Shown here: positions 50,299 through 58,286 of the stretch, one piece after another | How positions within the stretch are numbered: position 1 is the first letter of the stretch | How the letters are laid out: each line of letters opens with the position of its first letter | Assembly: GCF_003431975.1 (NCBI RefSeq) | Contig: NZ_CP027116.1 | Span: 868,001 to 932,000 of the forward strand | Origin: Bacillus pumilus | Lineage (GTDB): Bacteria > Bacillota > Bacilli > Bacillales > Bacillaceae | Direction of reading: 5' to 3' | Length of the DNA stretch: 64,000 bases | Position numbers and translations under genes: made by a program | The notes under the pieces: model-generated | Told to the model about the DNA's origin: nothing | What the model saw: the letters and a program-made list of their open reading frames with translations, nothing else | Database searches by the model: none

Positions 50299-51390
50299 CT
50301 ATGTTAAATGGTTTCTTTTTCTCTCTGAAAAGCTCACTTGATTTCGACCAGACTGCTTCGCTTTATAGAGCTCCTGATCGGCCATAATCGGTAATTGATT
50401 GATGTTTGCACTTGTTCCAGCGGAATAAGCACATCCAAGTGATACTGTGATATGAATGGACATACCATTTTGTAAATAAATCGGTTGATCTGAGATTTTT
50501 TTCCTCAAACGTTCTGCAATCTGCCATGTTTTTTCAACCGTACAATTTGGTAGAAGGACAGCGAACTCCTCACCGCCGATCCGTCCAATATAATCAGAGC
50601 TTCTTGTGTTTTTAATCAGCCTTTTTCCAATTTCTTTTAAAACAATATCTCCTTCATGATGCCCATATTGGTCATTGATGGATTTGAAGTAATCGATGTC
50701 TAAGTAAATAAGGGACATTTGATAGATAGGCTGCTTTAATTTCATAGAAAAAGCATCACTTAAGATCTCATCGAACTTCCGTTTATTTAAAACACCTGTT
50801 AAAAAGTCATAATGAGCTTGGAACTTATACAGATTTAACAGTTGATATGCTTTTGTTTGATGCTCAATGACGTAAAAATTAAACAATCCAGCTACATATG
50901 AGAATATCCAATAGGCGGAATGGACTTCAATAGAAGTCTCATGTGCAATCGTAATAAACAAAATAGTTGCAAGTATGTTGCTGATTGTAATGGACAAAAG
51001 CATTTTCACAACATGACTCATATGGCGCTCAGCAATAAAAAAAGAAGCTGTTGCGATGATCATCATCGAAAAAATATTGATGAAAGAAGCGATGTTGGCT
51101 TCGAATAATAATCGACCAATGATGACAACACAGGCTGCAATGATTGTTTGGGCGATGCCTCCATAAAAGGCCGTTAAAATAAGGGGAATATGTCTTAAAT
51201 CGATGATAGCTGGTCCTGTTTTAATAGAGAAGAACATTAAAAGGACACCGAGTAATCCAGAAAGAATGCCTTTGCATAACTGTCTGATCAGGGTATCTTC
51301 TTTCTTCAGAAAATTCTCTTTAAACACAAGCATAAATAAATAATGGAATGTGACAAGAATTGTTAAATTGATAAAGAGGTCTCTTAGCAA
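50299..51390 (-). CDS. dgcK: Membrane diguanylate cyclase DgcK (YhcK)
   Basis: A 363-residue protein with an N-terminal membrane block of about six helices (5TM-type receptor domain, residues about 1-180) and a C-terminal GGDEF domain. The catalytic signature is present as GGEEF (RIGGEEFAVLLP) with the DIDYFKSINDQYGHHEGD metal/base motif, so it should make cyclic di-GMP. Corresponds to B. subtilis YhcK/DgcK, with the same neighbour cspB. Confidence 0.92.
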   Translation of the reverse strand: MLRDLFINLTILVTFHYLFMLVFKENFLKKEDTLIRQLCKGILSGLLGVLLMFFSIKTGPAIIDLRHIPLILTAFYGGIAQTIIAACVVIIGRLLFEANIASFINIFSMMIIATASFFIAERHMSHVVKMLLSITISNILATILFITIAHETSIEVHSAYWIFSYVAGLFNFYVIEHQTKAYQLLNLYKFQAHYDFLTGVLNKRKFDEILSDAFSMKLKQPIYQMSLIYLDIDYFKSINDQYGHHEGDIVLKEIGKRLIKNTRSSDYIGRIGGEEFAVLLPNCTVEKTWQIAERLRKKISDQPIYLQNGMSIHITVSLGCAYSAGTSANINQLPIMADQELYKAKQSGRNQVSFSERKRNHLT

Positions 51391-51488
51391 AATAAAATCA
51401 CCTTTTTAAAACTACTAAAATTTGTTGCAAAAGAAAAGGGGAAAAAGGATAATTAATAAAAATTTCACTTATGAGGGGATCGAAACAC

Positions 51489-51869
51489 ATGCAAGGAAAA
51501 CGCTTCCCAGATGAAACGGACTTGCTTTCTTTTTTTGAAACGGAGCCTGATGAAAGGTTCGAGAAAGGAATGCCTATTGAATATCAAAGCCTGACATTTC
51601 GATTTGAGAATCAAGACGAGCGATTCGTTGTCAAGATGTACCTTGGAAGTCAAGAATTTGCGTTAAAAGCTGTTCGGAAAAAAGATGGATCTATTTTAGG
51701 CATTTATGATTTTAAAAATGTGAAGCATGCAGAGATAAAAAAGGACAATCAATATGAGAAGGAACTTTTAATCATAGTAGATGCTTATGGCGATTTTATG
51801 ACAACAGTCGAAATCACCTTTTTACCTTTCTTCTCTGTGCTGGTGAAAGAACATTTTTCAGGAGAATAA
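51489..51869 (+). CDS. Hypothetical protein, 126 residues
   Basis: ATG at 51489 follows GAGGGGATC; an ATG at 51471 lacks a site. The product is soluble and rich in Phe, Glu and Lys (PDETDLLSFFETEPDERFEK) with no motif I know and no signal peptide. A terminator follows at 51871-51905. It is not part of the B. subtilis yhcK-yhcM interval as I remember it. Confidence 0.75.
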   Translation: MQGKRFPDETDLLSFFETEPDERFEKGMPIEYQSLTFRFENQDERFVVKMYLGSQEFALKAVRKKDGSILGIYDFKNVKHAEIKKDNQYEKELLIIVDAYGDFMTTVEITFLPFFSVLVKEHFSGE

Positions 51870-51870
51870 A

Positions 51871-51905
51871 CAGGAGCCTCTATTTCAGAAGGCTCCTGTT
51901 TTATT
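51871..51905. terminator. Bidirectional terminator
   Basis: CAGGAGCC / GGCTCCTG stem followed by TTTTATT, between convergent genes. Confidence 0.85.
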
Positions 51906-52308
51906 ATTTGTGCTCGATGTCATTGAGCACTTGCTGGATTGATTCATCATCCATCACATTCATGACATTTTCATCAATGTGGAGAGACTGCGCATAAGAC
52001 TCTTTTGGCTGATGGGTTCTTGATGGTGATTGATGCTGGTTCGTCTGATTTGGCTGAACAGCTGTAAATGCCTGCTTGATCATTTGTCCGACTTCCGCTG
52101 TTCCTTTTGATTCTTTTCGTGCGTGTGACTGTGACTCGTGCTTGGACGAGTCATGATGCTGATGGCCATTTTCCTTCATCATTGAAGACATATTCATTTG
52201 CGTCATGCTTTTCAGCCTTCTTCGTAAAACCGGTGAAAATAATGCAATGATGGCTGTTGAGGCCGCGATCATTGCGCCAGTGCTCATGCCTTTTCTTTTT
52301 TTAAACAA
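51904..52308 (-). CDS. yhcM: YhcM-like protein
   Basis: A 134-residue protein with one N-terminal membrane-type segment (GAMIAASTAIIALFSPVL) after a basic start (MFKKRKG), and a His/Gln/Ser-rich tail. Its position between yhcK and yhcN and general character match B. subtilis YhcM; sequence identity was not checked. The ATG follows AGGGA. Function unknown. Confidence 0.65.
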   Translation of the reverse strand: MFKKRKGMSTGAMIAASTAIIALFSPVLRRRLKSMTQMNMSSMMKENGHQHHDSSKHESQSHARKESKGTAEVGQMIKQAFTAVQPNQTNQHQSPSRTHQPKESYAQSLHIDENVMNVMDDESIQQVLNDIEHK

Positions 52309-52464
52309 ACGAATCCCTCCATTTGATCGTGATGATACTTCTTCATCATGTTTAGGATGACCAAATAAAGCTGAATTATGAATTCATCCCATTGAAAAAA
52401 AGGATGTGTGCATAAAAAGACGACTGGATGAAAAAGCTATGAACAAAAGGAGGGAAAATAATTG

Positions 52465-52971
52465 ATGAATAAGAAATGGATACTATCTTTGCTACTCGTT
52501 CCAACATTGATCACGACTGGGTGTGGCATGAACAACCAGGGCGATGAGCGAAGAGGAACAATGAACCGACAGTATGAAAATGTCACATACAAGAATGACA
52601 ATATGAGGCAGGATGAGCCAAATGTTCAAACACCTCAGAAGGTCAAAGTGGCAGATAAGGCGTCAGAGCTTGTAGCCAATATGTCTGAAGTGAAATCAGC
52701 GAACGTGCTTGTCACAGGGAAAAATGCATTTGTAGCCGTTATGCTTGAAGGAGATAAAAGCGGCAATGTGACGGACGATCTGAAAAGGAAAATTTCAGAT
52801 AAAGTGAAATCAACAGATCAACAAATCGACAACGTGTATGTATCTGCGAATCCAGACTTTGTCGATCGTATGGAAGGATACGGAAAACGTATTAGAAGCG
52901 GCGAGCCAATTTCTGGATTTTTCGATGAATTTACTGAAACGGTCAGACGTATCTTCCCTGAATCAAAATAG
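52465..52971 (+). CDS. yhcN: Spore lipoprotein YhcN (YhcN/YlaJ family)
   Basis: A 168-residue lipoprotein with signal peptide and lipobox TTGC (LITTGC, Cys20), a polar linker, and a C-terminal YhcN/YlaJ domain (KVADKASELVANMSEVKSANVLVTGKNAFVAV). In B. subtilis it lies in the inner spore membrane and affects outgrowth. TTG at 52462 is also in frame; ATG at 52465 behind AAGGAGGG is preferred. Confidence 0.88.
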   Translation: MNKKWILSLLLVPTLITTGCGMNNQGDERRGTMNRQYENVTYKNDNMRQDEPNVQTPQKVKVADKASELVANMSEVKSANVLVTGKNAFVAVMLEGDKSGNVTDDLKRKISDKVKSTDQQIDNVYVSANPDFVDRMEGYGKRIRSGEPISGFFDEFTETVRRIFPESK

Positions 52972-53127
52972 CTACGACAAAAGCCGTATGACATATGCGG
53001 CTTTTTTCTATGGAATCGCACCTTGCGCACCTGAATGCATAAAGTAAAAAATATATCACCTCTTGTTGATCTTTGTTTCTTCATAGAAAGAGAAAGAGGC
53101 TGCAGGATGAATTCAGGTGGGGAGCAA

Positions 53128-54003
53128 ATGAAAGCCAAGCCGTCATTGATTTATAAAAAGCTAGTAGGCGGAATGATTGCAGCAGGTCTTATTTTTTATG
53201 CTTTCACCGCGTACTTGATGTATGTTGCATTTCAGCTGACAGGACAATATTTAGAGCAGCAGTCTTCTCCTAAAACCATTTTAACGGAGGGACTCAATAA
53301 GCAAGTCTATGAACATATTCGAATTTACTATGCAGAGGAAGAGGATGCTTTTGTTGATCTGACAATCGAGGCCATGAATCAGGCAAAGAAGAGGATAGCG
53401 TCAGTCTTTCAGTTTGAAACTGACAAACCTTTAGACATTATTTATTTTGATGATAAAGAGACGATCGAACAATTTGCCGGCATCAAGCATATTACGGGTT
53501 TCTACTCCGATCATGATCAAATGATAGGGTTATATCCAGATAAACGGGAAGCGTTATTGAAGAAAGAGACACTGCCTTTATACTTTTTCAAGACGTTATT
53601 TATTCATGAGTATGCTCATTTTGTTTTCTATGAAAAAGCTCATTCTTATGAAGTGTCTCCAGCGATCTTTCCCCTTTGGTTCCATGAAGGAACAGCAGAA
53701 TGGACGGCCTATGATGTGTTAAATGCCACGTCTGAACAATTCGACGTCATTCCCTTTGAATCTCTTCATTCCGATCAAGACTGGCAAGACGCCAGGGTGA
53801 CGTATGAGACAGATGTCTATTTGCAAAGCTACTATATGATCTATGAGCTGGTGCAGCTTTACGGACGAGACATCATACATGAGATGATGCAGGAAACGGC
53901 GAAAACCGGCCGTTTTGATAGAGGCTTTAAACAAGCGACAGGTCAACATCTTACCGATTTTGAAAAGCAATTTAAGCTGAATTATCAAACAAAAAACGGC
54001 TGA
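53128..54003 (+). CDS. Membrane-anchored zinc metallopeptidase (peptidase MA-like)
   Basis: A 291-residue protein with an N-terminal membrane helix (GGMIAAGLIFYAFTAYLMYVAF) and an extracytoplasmic gluzincin-type domain. The zinc motif is HEYAHF (HExxH) and the third ligand Glu is in WFHEGTAEW, about 25 residues on. This matches peptidase MA family proteins (PF13485-like). ATG at 53128 follows GGTGGGGAG; ATG at 53107 is an alternative adding 7 residues. Not part of the B. subtilis yhcN-yhcQ interval as I remember it. A terminator follows. Confidence 0.8.
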   Translation: MKAKPSLIYKKLVGGMIAAGLIFYAFTAYLMYVAFQLTGQYLEQQSSPKTILTEGLNKQVYEHIRIYYAEEEDAFVDLTIEAMNQAKKRIASVFQFETDKPLDIIYFDDKETIEQFAGIKHITGFYSDHDQMIGLYPDKREALLKKETLPLYFFKTLFIHEYAHFVFYEKAHSYEVSPAIFPLWFHEGTAEWTAYDVLNATSEQFDVIPFESLHSDQDWQDARVTYETDVYLQSYYMIYELVQLYGRDIIHEMMQETAKTGRFDRGFKQATGQHLTDFEKQFKLNYQTKNG

Positions 54004-54029
54004 CCAGAACAATCGGTCAGCCGTTTTTT
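53991..54029. terminator. Bidirectional terminator
   Basis: AAAAAACGGCTGACC / GGTCAGCCGTTTTTT stem between convergent genes. Confidence 0.92.
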
Positions 54030-54031
54030 GT

Positions 54032-54676
54032 TTAGTGAAGTGGTTTTTGCTGATTGGCTTTGCTTGACGGCATTTGAACTTGTCCCTGCATCGGGGCAAA
54101 AGAAGACGTCATGGACTGCATATCTTGAGGTGTAAGCTGCGGCACTTGATAATAGCCATGTTTGTTTTGATATAGGAAAATTTCATACGCCATTTCAATG
54201 AAGTTTGGAATTTGTGCTGCAAGCACACGTCTCACTACAGGGTTTGTTACCTCTAATGAAGTCATTGAAAGTAACCCAGCATGTGATTTCACGAGGCCCA
54301 GCATATGCCCTGTAATTCCTGCGTCTTTTACATCCTGTAATGATTGATTTGGTTTCTTTGGCTGGGATGGTTTTATTCCGTATGTCATCTGTGTTTGTTC
54401 TTTCATCATATAAGTAGATGTTTCTTCACTAGGCTTTTGTCCAGTAGAAAAACAATCTACCGTGACATTGTACTGCGACAATACGAATTGATATTGTCGA
54501 TCTAAGATGTCGGATAATGCAGGATCTTGGATATATTGCCTAAAGATCATGTATTGATCCAAAATATTAATTGTGCCTGCTAGAACTTCATGTAAATCGA
54601 ATAGCTCATGCCCACCATGGTTGGATTGAGGCTGGGGAGTATTTCCTTGAACGTATGATTGTTGATCGTTTTGCAT
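54032..54676 (-). CDS. yhcQ: Spore coat protein YhcQ (CotF-like)
   Basis: A 214-residue protein rich in Gln, with the coat F-type domain (HEVLAGTINILDQYMIFRQYIQD and VVRRVLAAQIPNFIEMAYEIF). B. subtilis YhcQ is a coat protein of similar length at the same place. GGAGGA precedes the ATG at 54676. Confidence 0.87.
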   Translation of the reverse strand: MQNDQQSYVQGNTPQPQSNHGGHELFDLHEVLAGTINILDQYMIFRQYIQDPALSDILDRQYQFVLSQYNVTVDCFSTGQKPSEETSTYMMKEQTQMTYGIKPSQPKKPNQSLQDVKDAGITGHMLGLVKSHAGLLSMTSLEVTNPVVRRVLAAQIPNFIEMAYEIFLYQNKHGYYQVPQLTPQDMQSMTSSFAPMQGQVQMPSSKANQQKPLH

Positions 54677-54819
54677 TGAGATTCCTCCTTCTGTTTATAC
54701 AATCTGTTTTAATGTGAGGATGTTTTCCCTTTTTCATGCAAAAACATTATTTACAATTAGAGGGTTTTCTTCCTTTTTGTCGAAAAAAAGTATCAGACGA
54801 ATGAACATGGGGGTACCAG

Positions 54820-57800
54820 ATGCAGGACAAAATCATTAATCGTTTGATAGAAGACGAACATGTGCAGGCACCAGTGATTGGCATCGGTGTTTCGCCGTTT
54901 GAACAGCATCATCTTGAGGCTTTTTTTCAATCAATTCCACATGAATTAAATGCCTCTTTTATTGTTGTACAAAATCATGTGACGGACGATTGTCTAACTG
55001 ATTTGGAAGCACTTGTTTTACCGATTGGTTACCGGGCAAAAACGATTAAACATGGTGAGAAAGTCATGAAGAAAACGATTTATTTTTGTCCACAGCATGC
55101 GGTTGTGACGTTAACAGAAGATCAGAGACTGCACCTATCAGAGCAGATGCCGCTGTGCAAGGCTTGCTCTGTGGACTTGTTTTTTCAATCTCTTGCTAAT
55201 GTGCAAAAGGAAGAGGCTTTTGCGATTTTTTTTCAAAAAGGTCATTGCGTCGGAAGCGGCCTGCTTCAGCTTGTTGAGCAAGGCGGTACAGCTTTATCGT
55301 GCAGTGAGGTAGAAAGTGGTTTTGACACCTTATATCAACAAACATTCAAAGACCCTTTTACCCTTGCTGCTTATATCGCCAATATCGTCAACATTCCACA
55401 CATCGATGAGACAGATCCTGTTTTACTGAGAATCATTGAACGTCTAGAAATGTATAAAGGCATTGCCTTTTCAGCCTACCAAAAGAAAAGATTTCTATCT
55501 GTCATTCAAAAACGAATGAGGATCGCAAAGAAACGGATTTCATTATTATCAGAGTACGACTACTTATTAGAAAGAGAACCAGATGAGCTAGATCGTTTGC
55601 ACTTACAGCTTCTAAGTGGCACGACTTCTTTTTTTAGAGATATGGAGGCTTTTCGTGTATGTGAACATCAAATCATTCCGTCGATCATTGAAAATGCGAT
55701 GAAAAGCGGGAAATCTCGATGCCGTATTTGGGTAGCGGGATGTTCGACAGGAGAAGAAGCCTATTCTTTGACGATCTTATTTTTAGAAGAAATGAAGCGA
55801 AGACAAGTGTCTATTGAACTTCAAGTATTTGCAACAGATATCAACCGGAAAGCCATTCAAACAGCCAGTAAGGGTGTTTACTCAGTAGAGTCTATGGCAA
55901 GGATGCCTGAAAAATGGCGGGCGCGATATTTCGAAAGGAAAGGTGACGCTTTTATTGTGAAGCAGTCGCTTAGAAAACATATTGTCTTTGCACCTCACAA
56001 TTTATTGATCGATTCACCTTTTATCCACCTCGATTTTATCAGTTGCCGAAATGTTCTGATGTACTTCCAGGCTGAAGTGCAAAAACGAGTATTGTCCCGA
56101 TTCCAATATGCTTTAAAAGATCAAGGGATGTTGATATTAGGGCCAAATGAAACTGTACCCAATATCCCTCGTTTGTTTCATTTGTTCAATGAAAAATGGA
56201 ACATTTACACCCATTCAAACTTTCCAAAACCTCAAGTTCCTTGGGCATATAATGCCCGTGATATTGAGTTGAAAGAGCGAGCCGCACAATATATACAAGA
56301 AGTAAGTGAGGATTATGACGCATGCATGATCATCAATGATTGTGACAAAATCCTGGCGGTATCAAATGGTGCGTATTCATTTTTAGACCATACAGAAGTG
56401 TCAGATCAATCATGTGAATATGTAACACCTGATTATATAAAGGAGATGCTAAGTCAGACCTTTCAAAAAGTGTGGACAGACGAGACAGAAGTTATGTTTC
56501 AGCATGTTCTCATTTCGGAAAAAGGCAGAAAGCAGTATGCAGATTTCACTGTGAAAAGTTTTGACCTCCGCTTTAAGGGAGTTTACGTCATTCTCATTCG
56601 AATGAATGAGAGAGGAAAAAATCAAAAGAACAGCAGGGACAACGGGATGTCAGATCACAATTCAGTCTATCAACAGCGTATTGTCGATTTAGAAAATGAA
56701 CTCAATGAAGTCAAACAAAAGGAGCAGGAGGCAAGGGCTCAATTAAAAGCGAAAAATACACAATTAAAGGAGCTTGAGAAAAAACACGAGCATTTTATTA
56801 ATATCATAAACAACTTAAAGGTGACAAGAGAAGAGCTTTACAGACCTTCTGTCAAGCCGGAGCTTGCGACATTGTTTGTGGACCGGGACATGAATATTCG
56901 CTATTACACTCCTACGGCTACCTCTTTATTTACTTCAGAGAAAATCAGGCATCAGCAATCATTTCAGTCGATGGCTAAAAAGCTTACGAAGGAAACGCTC
57001 TATCATGATATTCAATCTGTCATATCGGATCGGCGCGTGATCGAACGGGGAATTGAAACGAACGAAGGTGAGCAATTCACCGTTCACATGACACCTATTT
57101 TCGATGAAGAACATGAGGGAGCGGTCATGACTTGGATTAAAATGACCGAAGTGACGAAAATCAAGCAGTCACTTCATCTCGCGGTGACGGCCCTTGATAA
57201 CAGCCACATTCATATTGTTGTTGCGACGGAGGAAGGGGTCATCCAATGCGTGAATCAGCGGTTCTGTCAGTTTGTCCAGCAGCATGAATATGATCTCATC
57301 GGCAAAGATATTTTTTCTGTCTATCATTCGCTATGTCAATGTGATGACTTAGAAAAGCAATGGGACGTTTGTTTAAGAGAAGGTAGCTGGACAGGTGAGC
57401 TGTACTTTCAAGATTTATCTGGACGTGAACGTTGGGAGAGAGTCTCTTTACACCGAATAGATGATCCTGACAAAATGCAATCAACTGTGATGCGGATTTC
57501 AGAGGATATTACCAATCAAAAGCAGTCAGAGAAGATGCTGATGAAGTCAGAGATGCTGTCGGCAGTTGGGCAGCTTGCAGCGGGAATCGCTCATGAGATA
57601 CGGAACCCGCTGACCTCATTAAAAGGATTTTTACAGCTCATGATTCAAAGTAAGAAGTATCAGAAAGATTATGCAGATGTGATGATGTCAGAGTTCAATC
57701 GGCTTGAAGCAATTATCAATGAATTTCTCGTGCTTTCTAGAAGCAAATCGGTGAAATTTGAGCCGGTACATGTCAATCTTCTGCTCGAAGAAGTGATCAT

Positions 57801-58200
57801 GGTCGTTGAATCCCAGGCGGTCTTAAAAGGCGTGTCCATTCAGAAAAATCTATCCCCGTCACTGCCAAACATTCAAGGTATTCCGAATGAACTGAAGCAA
57901 GTCTTCCTAAACATCCTTAAAAACGGAATTGAAGCGATGGATGGTGTAACGGGTGTTATCAAGGTGACCTCTGTCATGAAACATCATCAAATGATGTTGA
58001 TATTTGAAGATCAAGGCAAGGGGATTCCAGAGGACGAAATAGGGAAACTTGGTGAACCTTTTTATACAACAAAAGAAAAGGGGACAGGCCTCGGTTTAAT
58101 GATGACCATTAAAATCATTGAAAGCCATGGTGGCACCATTCGTTTTGAAAGCAAAAGCTTTGAAGGAACGCGAGTGATTATTACGTTTCCAACGAGCTAA
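54820..58200 (+). CDS. CheB-like/CheR/PAS/histidine kinase fusion protein
   Basis: A 1126-residue cytosolic multidomain signalling protein. Residues about 15-195 align in pattern with the CheB methylesterase, but the catalytic Ser (IGASTGG motif replaced by IGIGVSPFE) and Asp (GTGSDG replaced by KGHCVGSG) are absent. Residues about 200-470 are an intact-looking CheR methyltransferase (GTTSFFRD, AGCSTGEEAYSL). Then come a PAS region (about 480-600), a coiled coil (about 617-664), two PAS domains (about 680-895), a HisKA domain with H925 in AAGIAHEIRNPLTSLKG, and a HATPase (DQGKGIPEDEIG, GTGLGL). The kinase part resembles the sporulation KinA/KinE type. No response regulator or chemoreceptor gene is adjacent. 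Not known to me in B. subtilis. Confidence 0.87.
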   Translation: MQDKIINRLIEDEHVQAPVIGIGVSPFEQHHLEAFFQSIPHELNASFIVVQNHVTDDCLTDLEALVLPIGYRAKTIKHGEKVMKKTIYFCPQHAVVTLTEDQRLHLSEQMPLCKACSVDLFFQSLANVQKEEAFAIFFQKGHCVGSGLLQLVEQGGTALSCSEVESGFDTLYQQTFKDPFTLAAYIANIVNIPHIDETDPVLLRIIERLEMYKGIAFSAYQKKRFLSVIQKRMRIAKKRISLLSEYDYLLEREPDELDRLHLQLLSGTTSFFRDMEAFRVCEHQIIPSIIENAMKSGKSRCRIWVAGCSTGEEAYSLTILFLEEMKRRQVSIELQVFATDINRKAIQTASKGVYSVESMARMPEKWRARYFERKGDAFIVKQSLRKHIVFAPHNLLIDSPFIHLDFISCRNVLMYFQAEVQKRVLSRFQYALKDQGMLILGPNETVPNIPRLFHLFNEKWNIYTHSNFPKPQVPWAYNARDIELKERAAQYIQEVSEDYDACMIINDCDKILAVSNGAYSFLDHTEVSDQSCEYVTPDYIKEMLSQTFQKVWTDETEVMFQHVLISEKGRKQYADFTVKSFDLRFKGVYVILIRMNERGKNQKNSRDNGMSDHNSVYQQRIVDLENELNEVKQKEQEARAQLKAKNTQLKELEKKHEHFINIINNLKVTREELYRPSVKPELATLFVDRDMNIRYYTPTATSLFTSEKIRHQQSFQSMAKKLTKETLYHDIQSVISDRRVIERGIETNEGEQFTVHMTPIFDEEHEGAVMTWIKMTEVTKIKQSLHLAVTALDNSHIHIVVATEEGVIQCVNQRFCQFVQQHEYDLIGKDIFSVYHSLCQCDDLEKQWDVCLREGSWTGELYFQDLSGRERWERVSLHRIDDPDKMQSTVMRISEDITNQKQSEKMLMKSEMLSAVGQLAAGIAHEIRNPLTSLKGFLQLMIQSKKYQKDYADVMMSEFNRLEAIINEFLVLSRSKSVKFEPVHVNLLLEEVIMVVESQAVLKGVSIQKNLSPSLPNIQGIPNELKQVFLNILKNGIEAMDGVTGVIKVTSVMKHHQMMLIFEDQGKGIPEDEIGKLGEPFYTTKEKGTGLGLMMTIKIIESHGGTIRFESKSFEGTRVIITFPTS

Positions 58201-58286
58201 AATAGACAAGTTTTACATGAAATCCATCCAGCATCAATATTTGCTTTGTACAATATGAGAGATGAAGAGCAAAGGAGAGAGGTCTA

